From the NCBI GenBank assembly GCA_018065185.1, contig JAGHTU010000034.1, positions 1 through 64,000 on the forward strand: a stretch of 64,000 nt of DNA, read 5' to 3'. The notes below the pieces were generated by a model, which saw only the letters and a list, made by a program, of their open reading frames with translations, was not told where the DNA came from and did not search any database. Position numbers and translations under genes: made by a program. Each line of letters starts with the position of its first letter. Positions within the stretch are counted from its first letter, which is position 1. Positions 35,344 to 44,335 of this stretch are shown here, piece after piece. The stretch comes from Candidatus Equicola faecalis (GTDB lineage Bacteria > Bacteroidota > Bacteroidia > Bacteroidales > Bacteroidaceae).

Positions 35344-36660
35344 TTAAATGTTTGTTCCTTTAAAAAAAAGTTCTTCGGGGATAAAATCACCGTTGTGATA
35401 ATGATTATAAACAGACTTTAAATCGTCAACCAAAAGATCTACCTTTTGTTCGTTTGTCATCATTTTGCCGATATACTCCAATGCATTCATCTTCATTTTT
35501 TTTGCAAAATCAATATCTTCATATAAACGAATCATATTAAGTGCCAACTCTTGAATATTATCAATAGGGGTAAGAGCCACACATTCTTTTTCTTTATTTA
35601 GTTGGGGCGTCCCAGAAGTAATGTTGGTAATAACTGGTAGTCCTAATGCCATTGCTTGAGTTACAGTCCCTGGTATTACATCAAGTTTTACGGGTAGAAC
35701 AGCAAAACGGGATTTCTTTAAGTGTTTAAACAAGTCATTTTGTTCCTCAAAGAAATTCGTAAAGAAAACCGATTCCCGAATATTATTCCTTTCAATTATG
35801 TCAGTCATTATTGACTCCGCTTCGGAATCACGCATACCACATATATTTAAAGTAACTCCTGGATATTCCTTATGAACAAGCACAAATGCTTCTAAAGCAT
35901 CAAACGTGCCCTTGCTTGTACTACAATTCTGTGCAAAAGTTACAAAGTCATAGGTAGGTATCAGATTTTCAGCATCCTTTATATCTCTTGGGTCGTTATT
36001 GGGAAACGAAAAACGAAGCGCTATTGCGTCAGGTCTTTTGGATTTCAGTAAATTGTAATGCAACTGGCTGGCGCAAGCATAATATTTAACATGTTTAAAA
36101 ACCTCTGTTTCTATAAACCAATTATGTACATCGACAACACTATGTTTGTACCTGTCCGGATTTGTATAAACTGTTTGTAAGGCTACAAGAATAGGAATAT
36201 CTCTTATGCGTAAAACAGTAGAAGAGAAATATGCGCCATCAGAACCAATTAGATTTATTATATCAGGTTTTTCCTTATTAATAATCCGTCTAACAATCGA
36301 AGAATTCGGTTCAACAATTCTCCATAATTTGGGATTTGTAAATAACCTCTTTAAAAAAAGAGAAATGTCAGTATTGAAGAAATAGTATCGCACGGAATCC
36401 AAATCAAAATGAGAAAGAATCCTTTTCATCCCCGTATGGGCAGAAATAACCACTAATTCTATATCTTCTTTTTTTTTGAATTCGTTTATTATCATAGTAA
36501 CCCACGGCGACACATCTGGAAACATCATTTCTGATGACATTTTCGCAGTACTTCTTCCTAAAACTCTGTTAACAAAAAAATACAACCTTCTCTTATAATC
36601 AAGAGGCAACTTAGCACGTACCTCTTTATTGGAAAAATGACAAATTAATGCAACTTTCAT
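35344..36660 (-). CDS. Glycosyltransferase, GT4-like
   Basis: A 438-aa GT-B protein. The donor-site blocks are FVTFAQNCSTSKGTFDALEAF, LNICGMRDSEAE, FAVLPVKLDVIPGTVTQAMALGLPVI and LNKEKECVALTP. The start is ATG 36660, one base after the deacetylase-like stop; the frame also reaches into that gene, which I treat as overlap noise. An A9 run (T9 at 36469-36477) codes Lys residues and could slip, although such runs are also common by chance in AT-rich genes. Confidence 0.82.
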   Translation of the reverse strand: MKVALICHFSNKEVRAKLPLDYKRRLYFFVNRVLGRSTAKMSSEMMFPDVSPWVTMIINEFKKKEDIELVVISAHTGMKRILSHFDLDSVRYYFFNTDISLFLKRLFTNPKLWRIVEPNSSIVRRIINKEKPDIINLIGSDGAYFSSTVLRIRDIPILVALQTVYTNPDRYKHSVVDVHNWFIETEVFKHVKYYACASQLHYNLLKSKRPDAIALRFSFPNNDPRDIKDAENLIPTYDFVTFAQNCSTSKGTFDALEAFVLVHKEYPGVTLNICGMRDSEAESIMTDIIERNNIRESVFFTNFFEEQNDLFKHLKKSRFAVLPVKLDVIPGTVTQAMALGLPVITNITSGTPQLNKEKECVALTPIDNIQELALNMIRLYEDIDFAKKMKMNALEYIGKMMTNEQKVDLLVDDLKSVYNHYHNGDFIPEELFFKGTNI

Positions 36661-36661
36661 A

Positions 36662-37426
36662 TTAATTCTGTTTTTCTCTAGGGCACAACAATCCTTTGTT
36701 GATGAGCCCATTAACTTGTTGGTTATATAATCTCTCCGCTCTATCATATACGAACTGATGAACGCGAGCTCTTGGTGACATCACTTCTTCGGTCCAATTG
36801 GCATCGTGAGTGAGAACCTGAAGGTGCTGCACACTTTCATTGTTCAGTACATCTTCCAACCTGTCGAAACGCCAATAGCCAAGACTGTCGCCACAGTAGT
36901 TAAAATTGTTCTTGAAGTGCGAAGAATAGACGTTAATCAGTCCCCCATACATTGGTTCAAGACAACTCTGAGTGAATGGTGTGGTGTTATGGAAGGAAAA
37001 TGTATCAATCTTTACCTTAAGAACGCGCTCGAAATACTCCTTGTCAAGCTGGATATACTCATTCAGTTGACTCTCGTTTTCGATACCATAGTAATGGCTG
37101 TCGAAATGAAGTCCGACAAAATGTCCCAAGGATTTTATCTTGTTGAACACTTCTGTATAGTGAGGGTCAAAGATATTATAATATGGGCAATGAATCTGGA
37201 AAAAGTATGTGGCTTTAGCGCCTAACGAACTTTCTATTTCTGCCATCTTCAAAGCGATATCCGGCTCAAACTCCACATCGTGCCGCCAAAGGATGTCTTT
37301 TCTTTCCTGTACGAACTCATCCGTATATGAAATGAACTCAAAGCCCTTCTCCAAAGCCAAAGCAACCAAACGCCTGTAATTGTCAAGCGTAAAGTCGTCA
37401 AAACGGTATTTCTCGCGATTGGTCAT
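36662..37426 (-). CDS. Polysaccharide-deacetylase-like (NodB fold) protein
   Basis: A 254-aa protein. ILWRHDVEFEPD has the R-H-D of the NodB catalytic/metal motif, and SLGHFVGLHFDSHYYG has the second metal block (H-x-D-S-H). FSFHNTTPF and LQVLTHDANW supply later conserved pieces. These match the deacetylase fold found in polysaccharide loci, where they remove an N- or O-acyl group from a sugar. Family assignment is clear, the substrate is not. The start overlaps the acetyltransferase stop (TAATG). Confidence 0.8.
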   Translation of the reverse strand: MTNREKYRFDDFTLDNYRRLVALALEKGFEFISYTDEFVQERKDILWRHDVEFEPDIALKMAEIESSLGAKATYFFQIHCPYYNIFDPHYTEVFNKIKSLGHFVGLHFDSHYYGIENESQLNEYIQLDKEYFERVLKVKIDTFSFHNTTPFTQSCLEPMYGGLINVYSSHFKNNFNYCGDSLGYWRFDRLEDVLNNESVQHLQVLTHDANWTEEVMSPRARVHQFVYDRAERLYNQQVNGLINKGLLCPREKQN

Positions 37427-38052
37427 TATTTGATTAATATTTTTGCAGGAGAACCAATATATACTCCTGATTCGTTTAGTGTTTTAGTTACAGTTGCTCC
37501 ACACCCTATTGTACAATTTGCAGGTATTGATACTCCATCTCTGAATGTACTATTTACGCCCAAAAAGCAGCATTCCCCAATAGAAACTTTTCCAGCCAAG
37601 ACTGCACAAGGTGCAATATATGTGTGGTCTTCAATAACATCATAATTTCCGACATGTGCCCCAGCCAAAATAATAATATTATTACCTATCTGAGATTCAT
37701 AGTTAACGATAGCTTTTACACCCACAAAAACACCTTCTCCCATTTTTACCGTTGAGTTAATAAAGGCTGTAGGATGAATGATGTTGGCAAATGGAACCTT
37801 TCCTTTGAAATTTTCGTATATCTTCTTTCTGATATTAAAGTGAGCATATCCAATTCCAATAAAGAAACAATCGACTTCTCCTGATTTGTATAGTTCTTCA
37901 ATGTCTTCGTCATTCCCAATTATTGGGTATTTTGAAGAAGCACCATCTTTATTATCTATTAATCCAACAATTTTATAATCGTTTGTCTGTTCAACCTGAT
38001 CTATTATCTGGTCTGCAAGTTCTCCAGAACCAATTATTGCTAATTTTTTCAT
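37426..38052 (-). CDS. PglD-like sugar acetyltransferase
   Basis: A 208-aa enzyme. Residues 1-80 form the Rossmann-like UDP-sugar domain (LAIIGSGELADQIIDQVEQ), and residues about 85-208 a left-handed beta helix of hexapeptide repeats (GVFVGVKAIVN, NIIILAGAHVG, SIGECCFLGVN). This is the NeuD/PglD layout, N-acetylating a UDP-4-amino sugar made by an aminotransferase such as 39890-41032. It shares strong similarity with the out-of-frame gene just upstream, suggesting two forms with different specificity. Confidence 0.9.
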   Translation of the reverse strand: MKKLAIIGSGELADQIIDQVEQTNDYKIVGLIDNKDGASSKYPIIGNDEDIEELYKSGEVDCFFIGIGYAHFNIRKKIYENFKGKVPFANIIHPTAFINSTVKMGEGVFVGVKAIVNYESQIGNNIIILAGAHVGNYDVIEDHTYIAPCAVLAGKVSIGECCFLGVNSTFRDGVSIPANCTIGCGATVTKTLNESGVYIGSPAKILIK

Positions 38053-38088
38053 AAACTGTAATGCTTTGTCGGCATCACAGTCTATGTG

Positions 38089-38713
38089 TTACTTAAACTG
38101 CTTTGCCGGATTTCCTATATAAGTATGATTTGATTCTTCTATATCTTTAACCACATTGGCTGCACAACCCACAGTGGTGTAATCTGCTATTGCTATATGG
38201 TCTTTGATTGTACTATTTAATCCTATAAAACTACATTCTCCTATTCTTGAATAACCCGCTATTGCAGCACGGCCAGCTATGTACGAATGATTCCCAACAA
38301 TTGTATTATGCTCAACAAGGACACTCGAATTGATTACTACGTTATTGCATATTTCTGCTTCTTTATTGATAACCACATTCGGTCCGATAAATGAACCTTC
38401 TCCAATCTTAGCAGAAGGGCTGACAACTGCTGCCGGATGAATAATAGTGACAAATGGAATCTGCTTCTGCGAGAACTTATCATACAACTTCTTGCGTAAG
38501 TCAAACCTTGCATAGCCGATTCCTATGAACAAATAGTCGAACGCGCCTTGTTCATATAGCGTAACAACTTCATTATCAGAGCAAAATACCCCCCCCCCGA
38601 ACAGGATTATTATCCACAAAACCAACGAGTTTCATTGAGGAGTCAGCCTTGATAAAATCAGCCAACTGTGATGCCCATTCTCCTGAGCCTAATATTGCAA
38701 TACGTTTTGTCAT
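38089..38713 (-). pseudogene. PglD-like acetyltransferase, out of frame at a poly-G10 tract (phase OFF)
   Basis: The start ATG at 38713 overlaps the stop of the ATP-grasp gene upstream (ATGA), and the first 39 codons read MTKRIAILGSGEWASQ ... VGFVDNNPVR, a PglD N-terminus. Then comes a G10 run (C10 at 38589-38598). In the ATG frame translation runs into a TAG soon after. With nine G's it would continue as VFCSDNEVVTLYEQ, FDYLFIGIGYA and the full hexapeptide-repeat domain to a normal end at 38089. I treat this as a phase-variable gene in its OFF state, not a dead gene. The repeat domain is intact. Confidence 0.85.
38589..38598. repeat. Poly-C/G10 tract in the PglD-like gene
   Basis: Ten identical bases, one more than the number that would keep the frame. 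It lies 39 codons into the gene. Confidence 0.93.
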
Positions 38714-39897
38714 TTTATTGTAATCAATTTGGATATATTCTTTTCGTATTCACTCAATCTTTCTTCAACTTCTTTACGAGTTTCCCCACTTACGATAAAC
38801 TCCCCATACCTATTCAGGCTGCTGGTAATCTTTCCAACAATATCACCTTCCTTCAACTTAAGGTTGAAAGCATATACTCCAGGCCAAGAAGCAGCTTCAG
38901 AAATCTTTGAATCTATCCTCGTCACTTTTCCTTCCGGAAAATCAAAGAAGCAAACTCCAGAAGCCTTGTTTACTCGACCAGAAGCGGTATCCACCTTCTC
39001 GCCAAGAGCGATATGAAGCAGTTGGTCTTCCATATTGATACCCGTTGAAAGAGGTGTGAGAGTAGAAGTGATGTAATCACCACCCAACCTCGGACTGGTC
39101 TCAATCACAAAAATACCTCTCTCATTCACCTTGAGTTCAGTATGTGACGGGCAGTTCTCAAACTTCAAGGCAACACCTATCTTCGAAACAATTTCCCGAA
39201 TCTGATTCTTGACATCACCGGAAAGGTTAGCTGGCTGTTTGTGTCCAAGTTCCACATTATAAGGAAATGGAGTGGTCTTTTTCTCCGTAAACTGAATCGC
39301 CTCTGACTTGCCATCATAGTGAAGACTTTCGATGCTGTACTCAGGGCCTTCGATTACTTCCTCAACAAGAACAGAATCCAGATGAGAATACTGGAGAGCT
39401 TCATCAATCGATTCTTTCAGTTCAGCAGGAGTATTGCAAATCTTCACCCCACGAGAGCCGGAATTGTCTCTTGGCTTTACTATAATCGGATAATTCAAGT
39501 CCTCGGCTTCCTCAATGCAGGATATCAGACGGCCTTTCGCACAAGGTACACCTCCTTCAATGAATCGTTGCTTCATCTGAAACTTGTCGGTTGACCATCG
39601 AGCTGTCTCTTCTGAATAGAACGGAAGGTTCATAGCCTTGGCAACACGTGCCATCATAACCAGAGGCTTATCAGTAGCGGCTGTCACAATAGCTGAAACA
39701 CCATATTTCTTAGCAACAGCTATTGTACCTTCATAGTCCTGACCACCTACTACCTCAAAGGCATCGCAATCGTCTTTGGCAAAGGCATCTTCACAAGGGT
39801 CGATACCAACCACATAGAGTCCCATAAGATGAGCTCTATTGATAATACTCTTCTGGAGTTCACCAACGCCAAAGACAAGTATAGATTTCTTATCCAT
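38710..39897 (-). CDS. ATP-grasp enzyme
   Basis: A 395-aa ATP-grasp protein resembling PurK/carbamoyl-phosphate-type ligases. It has an N-terminal Rossmann-like part (ILVFGVGELQKSIINRA), then YPIIVKPRDNSGSRGVKIC, VLVEEVIEGPEYSIESLHY, and FVIETSPRLGGDYIT, the ATP and metal sites. It would attach an acid to an amine in the glycan precursor. It follows the aminotransferase with an 8-bp overlap and precedes the two acetyltransferases, so it acts among amino-sugar genes. The substrate is unknown. Confidence 0.85.
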   Translation of the reverse strand: MDKKSILVFGVGELQKSIINRAHLMGLYVVGIDPCEDAFAKDDCDAFEVVGGQDYEGTIAVAKKYGVSAIVTAATDKPLVMMARVAKAMNLPFYSEETARWSTDKFQMKQRFIEGGVPCAKGRLISCIEEAEDLNYPIIVKPRDNSGSRGVKICNTPAELKESIDEALQYSHLDSVLVEEVIEGPEYSIESLHYDGKSEAIQFTEKKTTPFPYNVELGHKQPANLSGDVKNQIREIVSKIGVALKFENCPSHTELKVNERGIFVIETSPRLGGDYITSTLTPLSTGINMEDQLLHIALGEKVDTASGRVNKASGVCFFDFPEGKVTRIDSKISEAASWPGVYAFNLKLKEGDIVGKITSSLNRYGEFIVSGETRKEVEERLSEYEKNISKLITIK

Positions 39898-41032
39898 AAA
39901 TCTCTTTTATTCCTTTAGCCACAACCTCACAAATCTCATCAACCTGCTCCATTGTGAGTGCAGCATACATTGGCAAAGTTACTTCATTATTTGTCACATA
40001 TTCCGTCTGAGGAAGAACTGCTCCAAGATCTTTGTAGGTTGAGAACAGGTGTGCAGCAGGATAGTGGACGGAAGTCTGGATTCCTTGTGCGTGAATGTAT
40101 TCACGAAGTGCATTGCGTTTCTCTTTGGTGGAGTCCTTTATCACTATCGGGAAGATATAGTTGCTGGTGAACTCTTCGCAATCAGCGAAAGGAACAACCA
40201 CACGGTCAATTTTCTTCAGGTTATCCTCGTAACGTTTACGCACCTTGATACGTGTCTCAAGGTCTCCAGGGAGTTTCTTGAGCTGTTCGATAGCGATGGC
40301 AGCACGAATATCATCCATACGGAAATTGTAGCCAAGGCAAGTGATGTCGTATTCTGTTGCGTGACCGGAAGCTCTCTGATAAGACATTGTGCTCATTCCG
40401 TGAGAACGGATAAGACGTGCCTTCTTCTCCATCTCCTCGTTGTTGGTGATGAACATACCGCCCTCACCTGTAGAGATATTCTTGTTTGAGAAGAAACTGA
40501 AAGCAGCACAATCGCCAATGGTTCCGAGTTTCTTGCCCTTGTATTCAGAAAGAGGTCCGTGGCAAGCATCTTCGATAACCTTCAGATTATGCTTCTTTGC
40601 TATTGCCATAATCTCATCCATCTTAGCAGGATAACCAGCAAGATGAACCACAACTATTCCCTTGGTTCTTGGAGTAATCTTGCGCTCAATGTCTGCCGGA
40701 TCAATATTTATATGGTCAGGACCGACAATATCAGCAAACACAGGAGTCGCACCCACGTAACGGATGCAGTTGCAGGAAGCGGCAAAGGTGAGTGAAGGAC
40801 AGATGACCTCATCACCAGGGCCGAAACCGCAAACCATGCAACACACATGAAGGGCATCTGTGCAGTTCGACATAGAAACTGCATATTTCACCTTCCACAT
40901 ATCAATGAACATCTGCTCAAGTTCAGCATTCTTGGGACCAGTGGAAATCCAGCCTGACTTGATAGTATCGTACGCTGCCTGAGCCTCGCGCTCGTCGAAG
41001 TTCAGATTGAAAAGAGGAATTTTGTATGACAT
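39890..41032 (-). CDS. DegT/DnrJ/EryC1/StrS-type sugar aminotransferase
   Basis: A 380-aa PLP enzyme. The PLP lysine lies in AAFSFFSNKNISTGEGGMF, and KYAVSMSNCTDALHVC begins the pocket. It transfers an amino group to a nucleotide-linked 4-keto sugar, matching the dehydratase-like enzyme upstream (44336-45544) and the PglD-like acetyltransferases downstream. This is a PglF-PglE-PglD style route to an acetamido sugar. A second enzyme of the type lies at 12507. Confidence 0.92.
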   Translation of the reverse strand: MSYKIPLFNLNFDEREAQAAYDTIKSGWISTGPKNAELEQMFIDMWKVKYAVSMSNCTDALHVCCMVCGFGPGDEVICPSLTFAASCNCIRYVGATPVFADIVGPDHINIDPADIERKITPRTKGIVVVHLAGYPAKMDEIMAIAKKHNLKVIEDACHGPLSEYKGKKLGTIGDCAAFSFFSNKNISTGEGGMFITNNEEMEKKARLIRSHGMSTMSYQRASGHATEYDITCLGYNFRMDDIRAAIAIEQLKKLPGDLETRIKVRKRYEDNLKKIDRVVVPFADCEEFTSNYIFPIVIKDSTKEKRNALREYIHAQGIQTSVHYPAAHLFSTYKDLGAVLPQTEYVTNNEVTLPMYAALTMEQVDEICEVVAKGIKEIYG

Positions 41033-41088
41033 AATTGTTAATGTTTTATTTCGTATTTTTATTTAATAATTAAGATAAATCTCTGTTC

Positions 41089-42615
41089 CTATCTATGATG
41101 TGGCTTTGTTATTTTACAAAACCCAATTATTTTATTTACTGGTTCTATTATTAAATTCCGCTCATACGAATCTAAGGCAATTTTCCACATAATGGTGAAA
41201 TAAATAACCGTAACCAAACAACCTTTAGTAACGAAACCCACCCACCCGTCGAGTGGAATATAATGGCAAGAATAACATAAAGCAAACGAAATAATAAAAG
41301 GCACTCCCATCTTAATAAATACATTCTGAAAAAACAATCGTGTATTTAATCTTAATTTGTGTTTAAAAATCCAATCCAATCCAATGTTCCGAATATTATA
41401 TGCTATAAAAATTGAACAGCACAAACCCAAACATCCCCATTTTTCTGCAAAGAAATAGCCTAATACAATATTACAAACACCCATAAACAAATACACTAAT
41501 GCTTGGTGTTTAATTTTATTTTGTACCGCTATATAACTACATCCTATTTCTTGAGGCACGTATATCATTGATGGTAGTATTATCAAAACTGAAGCTATAT
41601 AAACAGGTGTATAGCCGTCTCCTAACCACACTTCAATAAACTCTCTACCAATACTAACAAAACCTACTATAACCAAGCCAACTATAAAGAACAACAATCT
41701 ACCTACTTTTATCATTAATGTTAAAACATCTTCGTTGTTTTTAGCTGCAATTTTGGAAACACGTGGCAAAAACAAACCATTTAATGCCCCTGCAAAACTA
41801 TAAACATAACCCTCAATTGTACTAGCAATCCCAAAAAGTGCAATCTCTACAGAGCCGGAAACCATCCCTAATACAGTTGGCGATAGCGTAAAAATCATTC
41901 TTTCCGAAAAAGATTTTACCGTCACCCATCCTGAGAATCCGAGGATTTCTTTAAATTCAGTTCCATTATAATAGCCAAAATTTACTTTAGTATTTGTATC
42001 TCTTTTTATAAAGAGCAACTTTAATACGATCGTAGCTAACCCAGAGAAAACATGTACTAATACAAGAGCATACAAGCCATAACCGAGAAATAAACATACG
42101 CTCATAGCAACAACCATAAATAACTTGTTAGCTAAATCGCATAATTTCAACTGTATGAACTTTTCATTTGCAGTAAGTACTCCATTGACAGGGATAAAGG
42201 GGAAAGAAATTACACTAAAAAAAGAAACGGCAATGTAAATAATTTTAAATTTCTCTATCTCTTCAGGTGTCAACTCTTGATATATCTGTGGGATAAAGAA
42301 ATAAAATGATACTAGAATAATAAAAAGGAAAATATCAATATAAAAATATAATTTATATACTAAGCCTAAACAGTTGTTTGCTTTCTGTAAATTTCCTTCT
42401 GCTAAGTATTTAGCTATGAATCTTGTAACCGCTTGACCTATGCCAAAATCAAAAACGAATAAAGAAATCACAGAAAGAGCTAAAGTATACAAGCCATAAT
42501 CTTCCCTCCCTATTGAATTAATCATCCAAGGAGTATAGATTAATCCAACTAAAATGTTAATAGCAAGCCCTAAATACGATAAAGCAGCTCCAAATTTCAA
42601 TTGATTAACTCGCAT
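41089..42615 (-). CDS. wzx: Oligosaccharide flippase (Wzx, MOP superfamily)
   Basis: A 508-aa membrane protein with about 14 hydrophobic segments. The N-terminus (FGAALSYLGLAINILVGLIYTPWM) and DFGIGQAVTRFIAKYLAEG are typical of the polysaccharide-transporter branch of the MOP exporters. It turns the lipid-linked repeat unit across the inner membrane for Wzy. It follows the Nudix gene by four bases. Confidence 0.93.
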   Translation of the reverse strand: MRVNQLKFGAALSYLGLAINILVGLIYTPWMINSIGREDYGLYTLALSVISLFVFDFGIGQAVTRFIAKYLAEGNLQKANNCLGLVYKLYFYIDIFLFIILVSFYFFIPQIYQELTPEEIEKFKIIYIAVSFFSVISFPFIPVNGVLTANEKFIQLKLCDLANKLFMVVAMSVCLFLGYGLYALVLVHVFSGLATIVLKLLFIKRDTNTKVNFGYYNGTEFKEILGFSGWVTVKSFSERMIFTLSPTVLGMVSGSVEIALFGIASTIEGYVYSFAGALNGLFLPRVSKIAAKNNEDVLTLMIKVGRLLFFIVGLVIVGFVSIGREFIEVWLGDGYTPVYIASVLIILPSMIYVPQEIGCSYIAVQNKIKHQALVYLFMGVCNIVLGYFFAEKWGCLGLCCSIFIAYNIRNIGLDWIFKHKLRLNTRLFFQNVFIKMGVPFIISFALCYSCHYIPLDGWVGFVTKGCLVTVIYFTIMWKIALDSYERNLIIEPVNKIIGFCKITKPHHR

Positions 42616-42618
42616 TCT

Positions 42619-43146
42619 TTAAATAGTTAAAAGTTTGTACAATGGGGCTTGCATAATGCCCTCAATGATTTTACCTTCGTTGAGTATTTTCGTCAACTCG
42701 TCAAGTGTCAAGAAATGGACCTTTATATCTTCCGTCTGCTCTCGATGAGGCTCTGAGATTTGTTTCACACTTTTAGCAAGGAACGTATGGCAGACATTAT
42801 TCATAGAGTTTGGATTAGGTGCAGTCACCAAAAACTCTTCCCATTCGCCTCCACCAAAGCCAGTCTCTTCAAGAAGTTCTCTTTTTGCTGCCTCAAGTGG
42901 TGATTCACCTTGCTCTACACATCCTGCACAAAGTTCAAAATTGACACGCTGAAGTCCGTGGCGATATTGTTCTTCTATTATGAACCTATTATCTTCCGTT
43001 ATGGCAATCACATTAACCCAATCTGGATATTCCATCACATAGAAATCCTCCATCTCGCATCCAGATGGCTGACGTATATGGTCTTTACGAACCGTCAACC
43101 AACGATTGCGGATAAAATAGTCGCTATGTAATATTTGCCATTTCAT
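42619..43146 (-). CDS. Nudix hydrolase
   Basis: A 175-aa pyrophosphatase. The Nudix box is complete (GCVEQGESPLEAAKRELLEETGFG, pattern G-x5-E-x7-R-E-x2-E-E-x-G). Members with this size and N-terminal VRKDHIRQPSG part act on ADP-ribose or nucleotide sugars. In the locus it may limit the pool of a nucleotide sugar. It follows the DUF418-like gene by 18 bp. Confidence 0.93.
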   Translation of the reverse strand: MKWQILHSDYFIRNRWLTVRKDHIRQPSGCEMEDFYVMEYPDWVNVIAITEDNRFIIEEQYRHGLQRVNFELCAGCVEQGESPLEAAKRELLEETGFGGGEWEEFLVTAPNPNSMNNVCHTFLAKSVKQISEPHREQTEDIKVHFLTLDELTKILNEGKIIEGIMQAPLYKLLTI

Positions 43147-43164
43147 TTGAGTGAATCTTGAATA

Positions 43165-44298
43165 TTAAGCTTTCCGAAATTGTAATAACCTACGCTCAGT
43201 TGCGCAACGCCACAAATATTCCATCGGCCCATTATTAAAACGAGAGAGCCACCATCTGCAGAAAACATTCTGAAGTATAAAGAACAGAATAGCGCATAAC
43301 ATTATCGCCACAAAGGAATATCCATTGAAAGCCAGACCAAAGTAATATAAAAATATAGCGGAAAACCAATTCTGCATAGAATAGTTTGTTAAACCACATT
43401 TTCCATAGCTTTCAAACCATGAAAGAACTTTATGTGCAATACGCAAATGGTTATAACTCCATATCACTACAATAGTATAGAAAGTACCTCCTGCAAGATT
43501 GAATGCACAACCGACAACGTCATGTAAAGCACTAACATCTTTATAGAAAGGAAGATAAGTGGCCGCAATCAACAAATAAATAATAGCGGAATATAGCATA
43601 TGTTTTTTCTGAAATAGCGAGTCCCATTTTTCAATTAACCCAATCCTTCCCAACCAATATCCTATACAAAAATTTGCTAATGTAATCAAATGGGCAGGTG
43701 ACAATAAATCTTTAACATAAATCCATAAAGAAGGAAGATATAATTCATGACATTCCCTAAATGAAATATTTTCGCCATGTCTTTTTAGTTCATTAGCATT
43801 ATGAAACAATGACAAATCCAGATATTGTAGAACAAAAAATACAATATACAAGAACATCGCAAAGATAATTATCCATTTTTTTGGAAAATTACGCACAAAA
43901 GTCAATAGCATTCCGCAAAAACCATAAATCATCAAAATGTCACCACCATAAAAGTACTTGTTAATAGCTCCTATCAGCATTAGAATAAAACATCTCCAGG
44001 CAAATTTCAAACTCGAATATGATGGCTTTCGCAATATTAAATAGAAACTAATGCCAAAAAGGACATTGAAAATTAAAGCACATCTTCCATTTACCAATGC
44101 AACTATTATTTTTTCCAAATATCGGCTAATTACTGAGGCATTTATACTATCCACTAAACCTATTCCGAATCCATTACCTGTGTGAATCAGTAAAATTCCA
44201 AATAATGCAAATGCACGAAGAGCATCTATGGAATGAATCCTTTGAGGTTTACCCCCCCCCATCGTGCTGTTTATCAACATCTTATTATCAATTTCCAT
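43165..44298 (-). CDS. DUF418-like membrane protein with poly-G tract
   Basis: A 377-aa protein with about ten membrane helices. IHSIDALRAFALFGILLIHT at the N-terminus and the C-terminal NGPMEYLWRCAT are the signature of DUF418, a family related to membrane acyltransferases. Just after the start, G9 (C9 at 44252-44260) encodes MGGG in STMGGGKPQR; nine bases keep the frame, so the gene is ON. One base more or less would stop it at once. It likely modifies a lipid-linked or finished glycan; the reaction is not known. Confidence 0.83.
   Translation of the reverse strand: MEIDNKMLINSTMGGGKPQRIHSIDALRAFALFGILLIHTGNGFGIGLVDSINASVISRYLEKIIVALVNGRCALIFNVLFGISFYLILRKPSYSSLKFAWRCFILMLIGAINKYFYGGDILMIYGFCGMLLTFVRNFPKKWIIIFAMFLYIVFFVLQYLDLSLFHNANELKRHGENISFRECHELYLPSLWIYVKDLLSPAHLITLANFCIGYWLGRIGLIEKWDSLFQKKHMLYSAIIYLLIAATYLPFYKDVSALHDVVGCAFNLAGGTFYTIVVIWSYNHLRIAHKVLSWFESYGKCGLTNYSMQNWFSAIFLYYFGLAFNGYSFVAIMLCAILFFILQNVFCRWWLSRFNNGPMEYLWRCATERRLLQFRKA
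44252..44260. repeat. Poly-C/G9 tract near the start of the DUF418-like gene
   Basis: Nine identical bases at codons 13-16. The present number is in frame with the ATG at 44298. Confidence 0.92.
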
Positions 44299-44335
44299 TT
44301 CTTTTCAAACAATAAGTAGTTCAATTAATTGATAT

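Noticed and set aside
36469..36477. A9 run as a phase switch in the glycosyltransferase at 35344
   Set aside because: Such A/T runs are frequent by chance in this AT-rich locus and the frame is intact; evidence is too weak to list as a switch.
36661..36747. Upstream extension of the glycosyltransferase at 35344
   Set aside because: It overlaps the deacetylase-like gene for about 85 bp; the ATG at 36660 directly follows that gene's stop and matches the family start.
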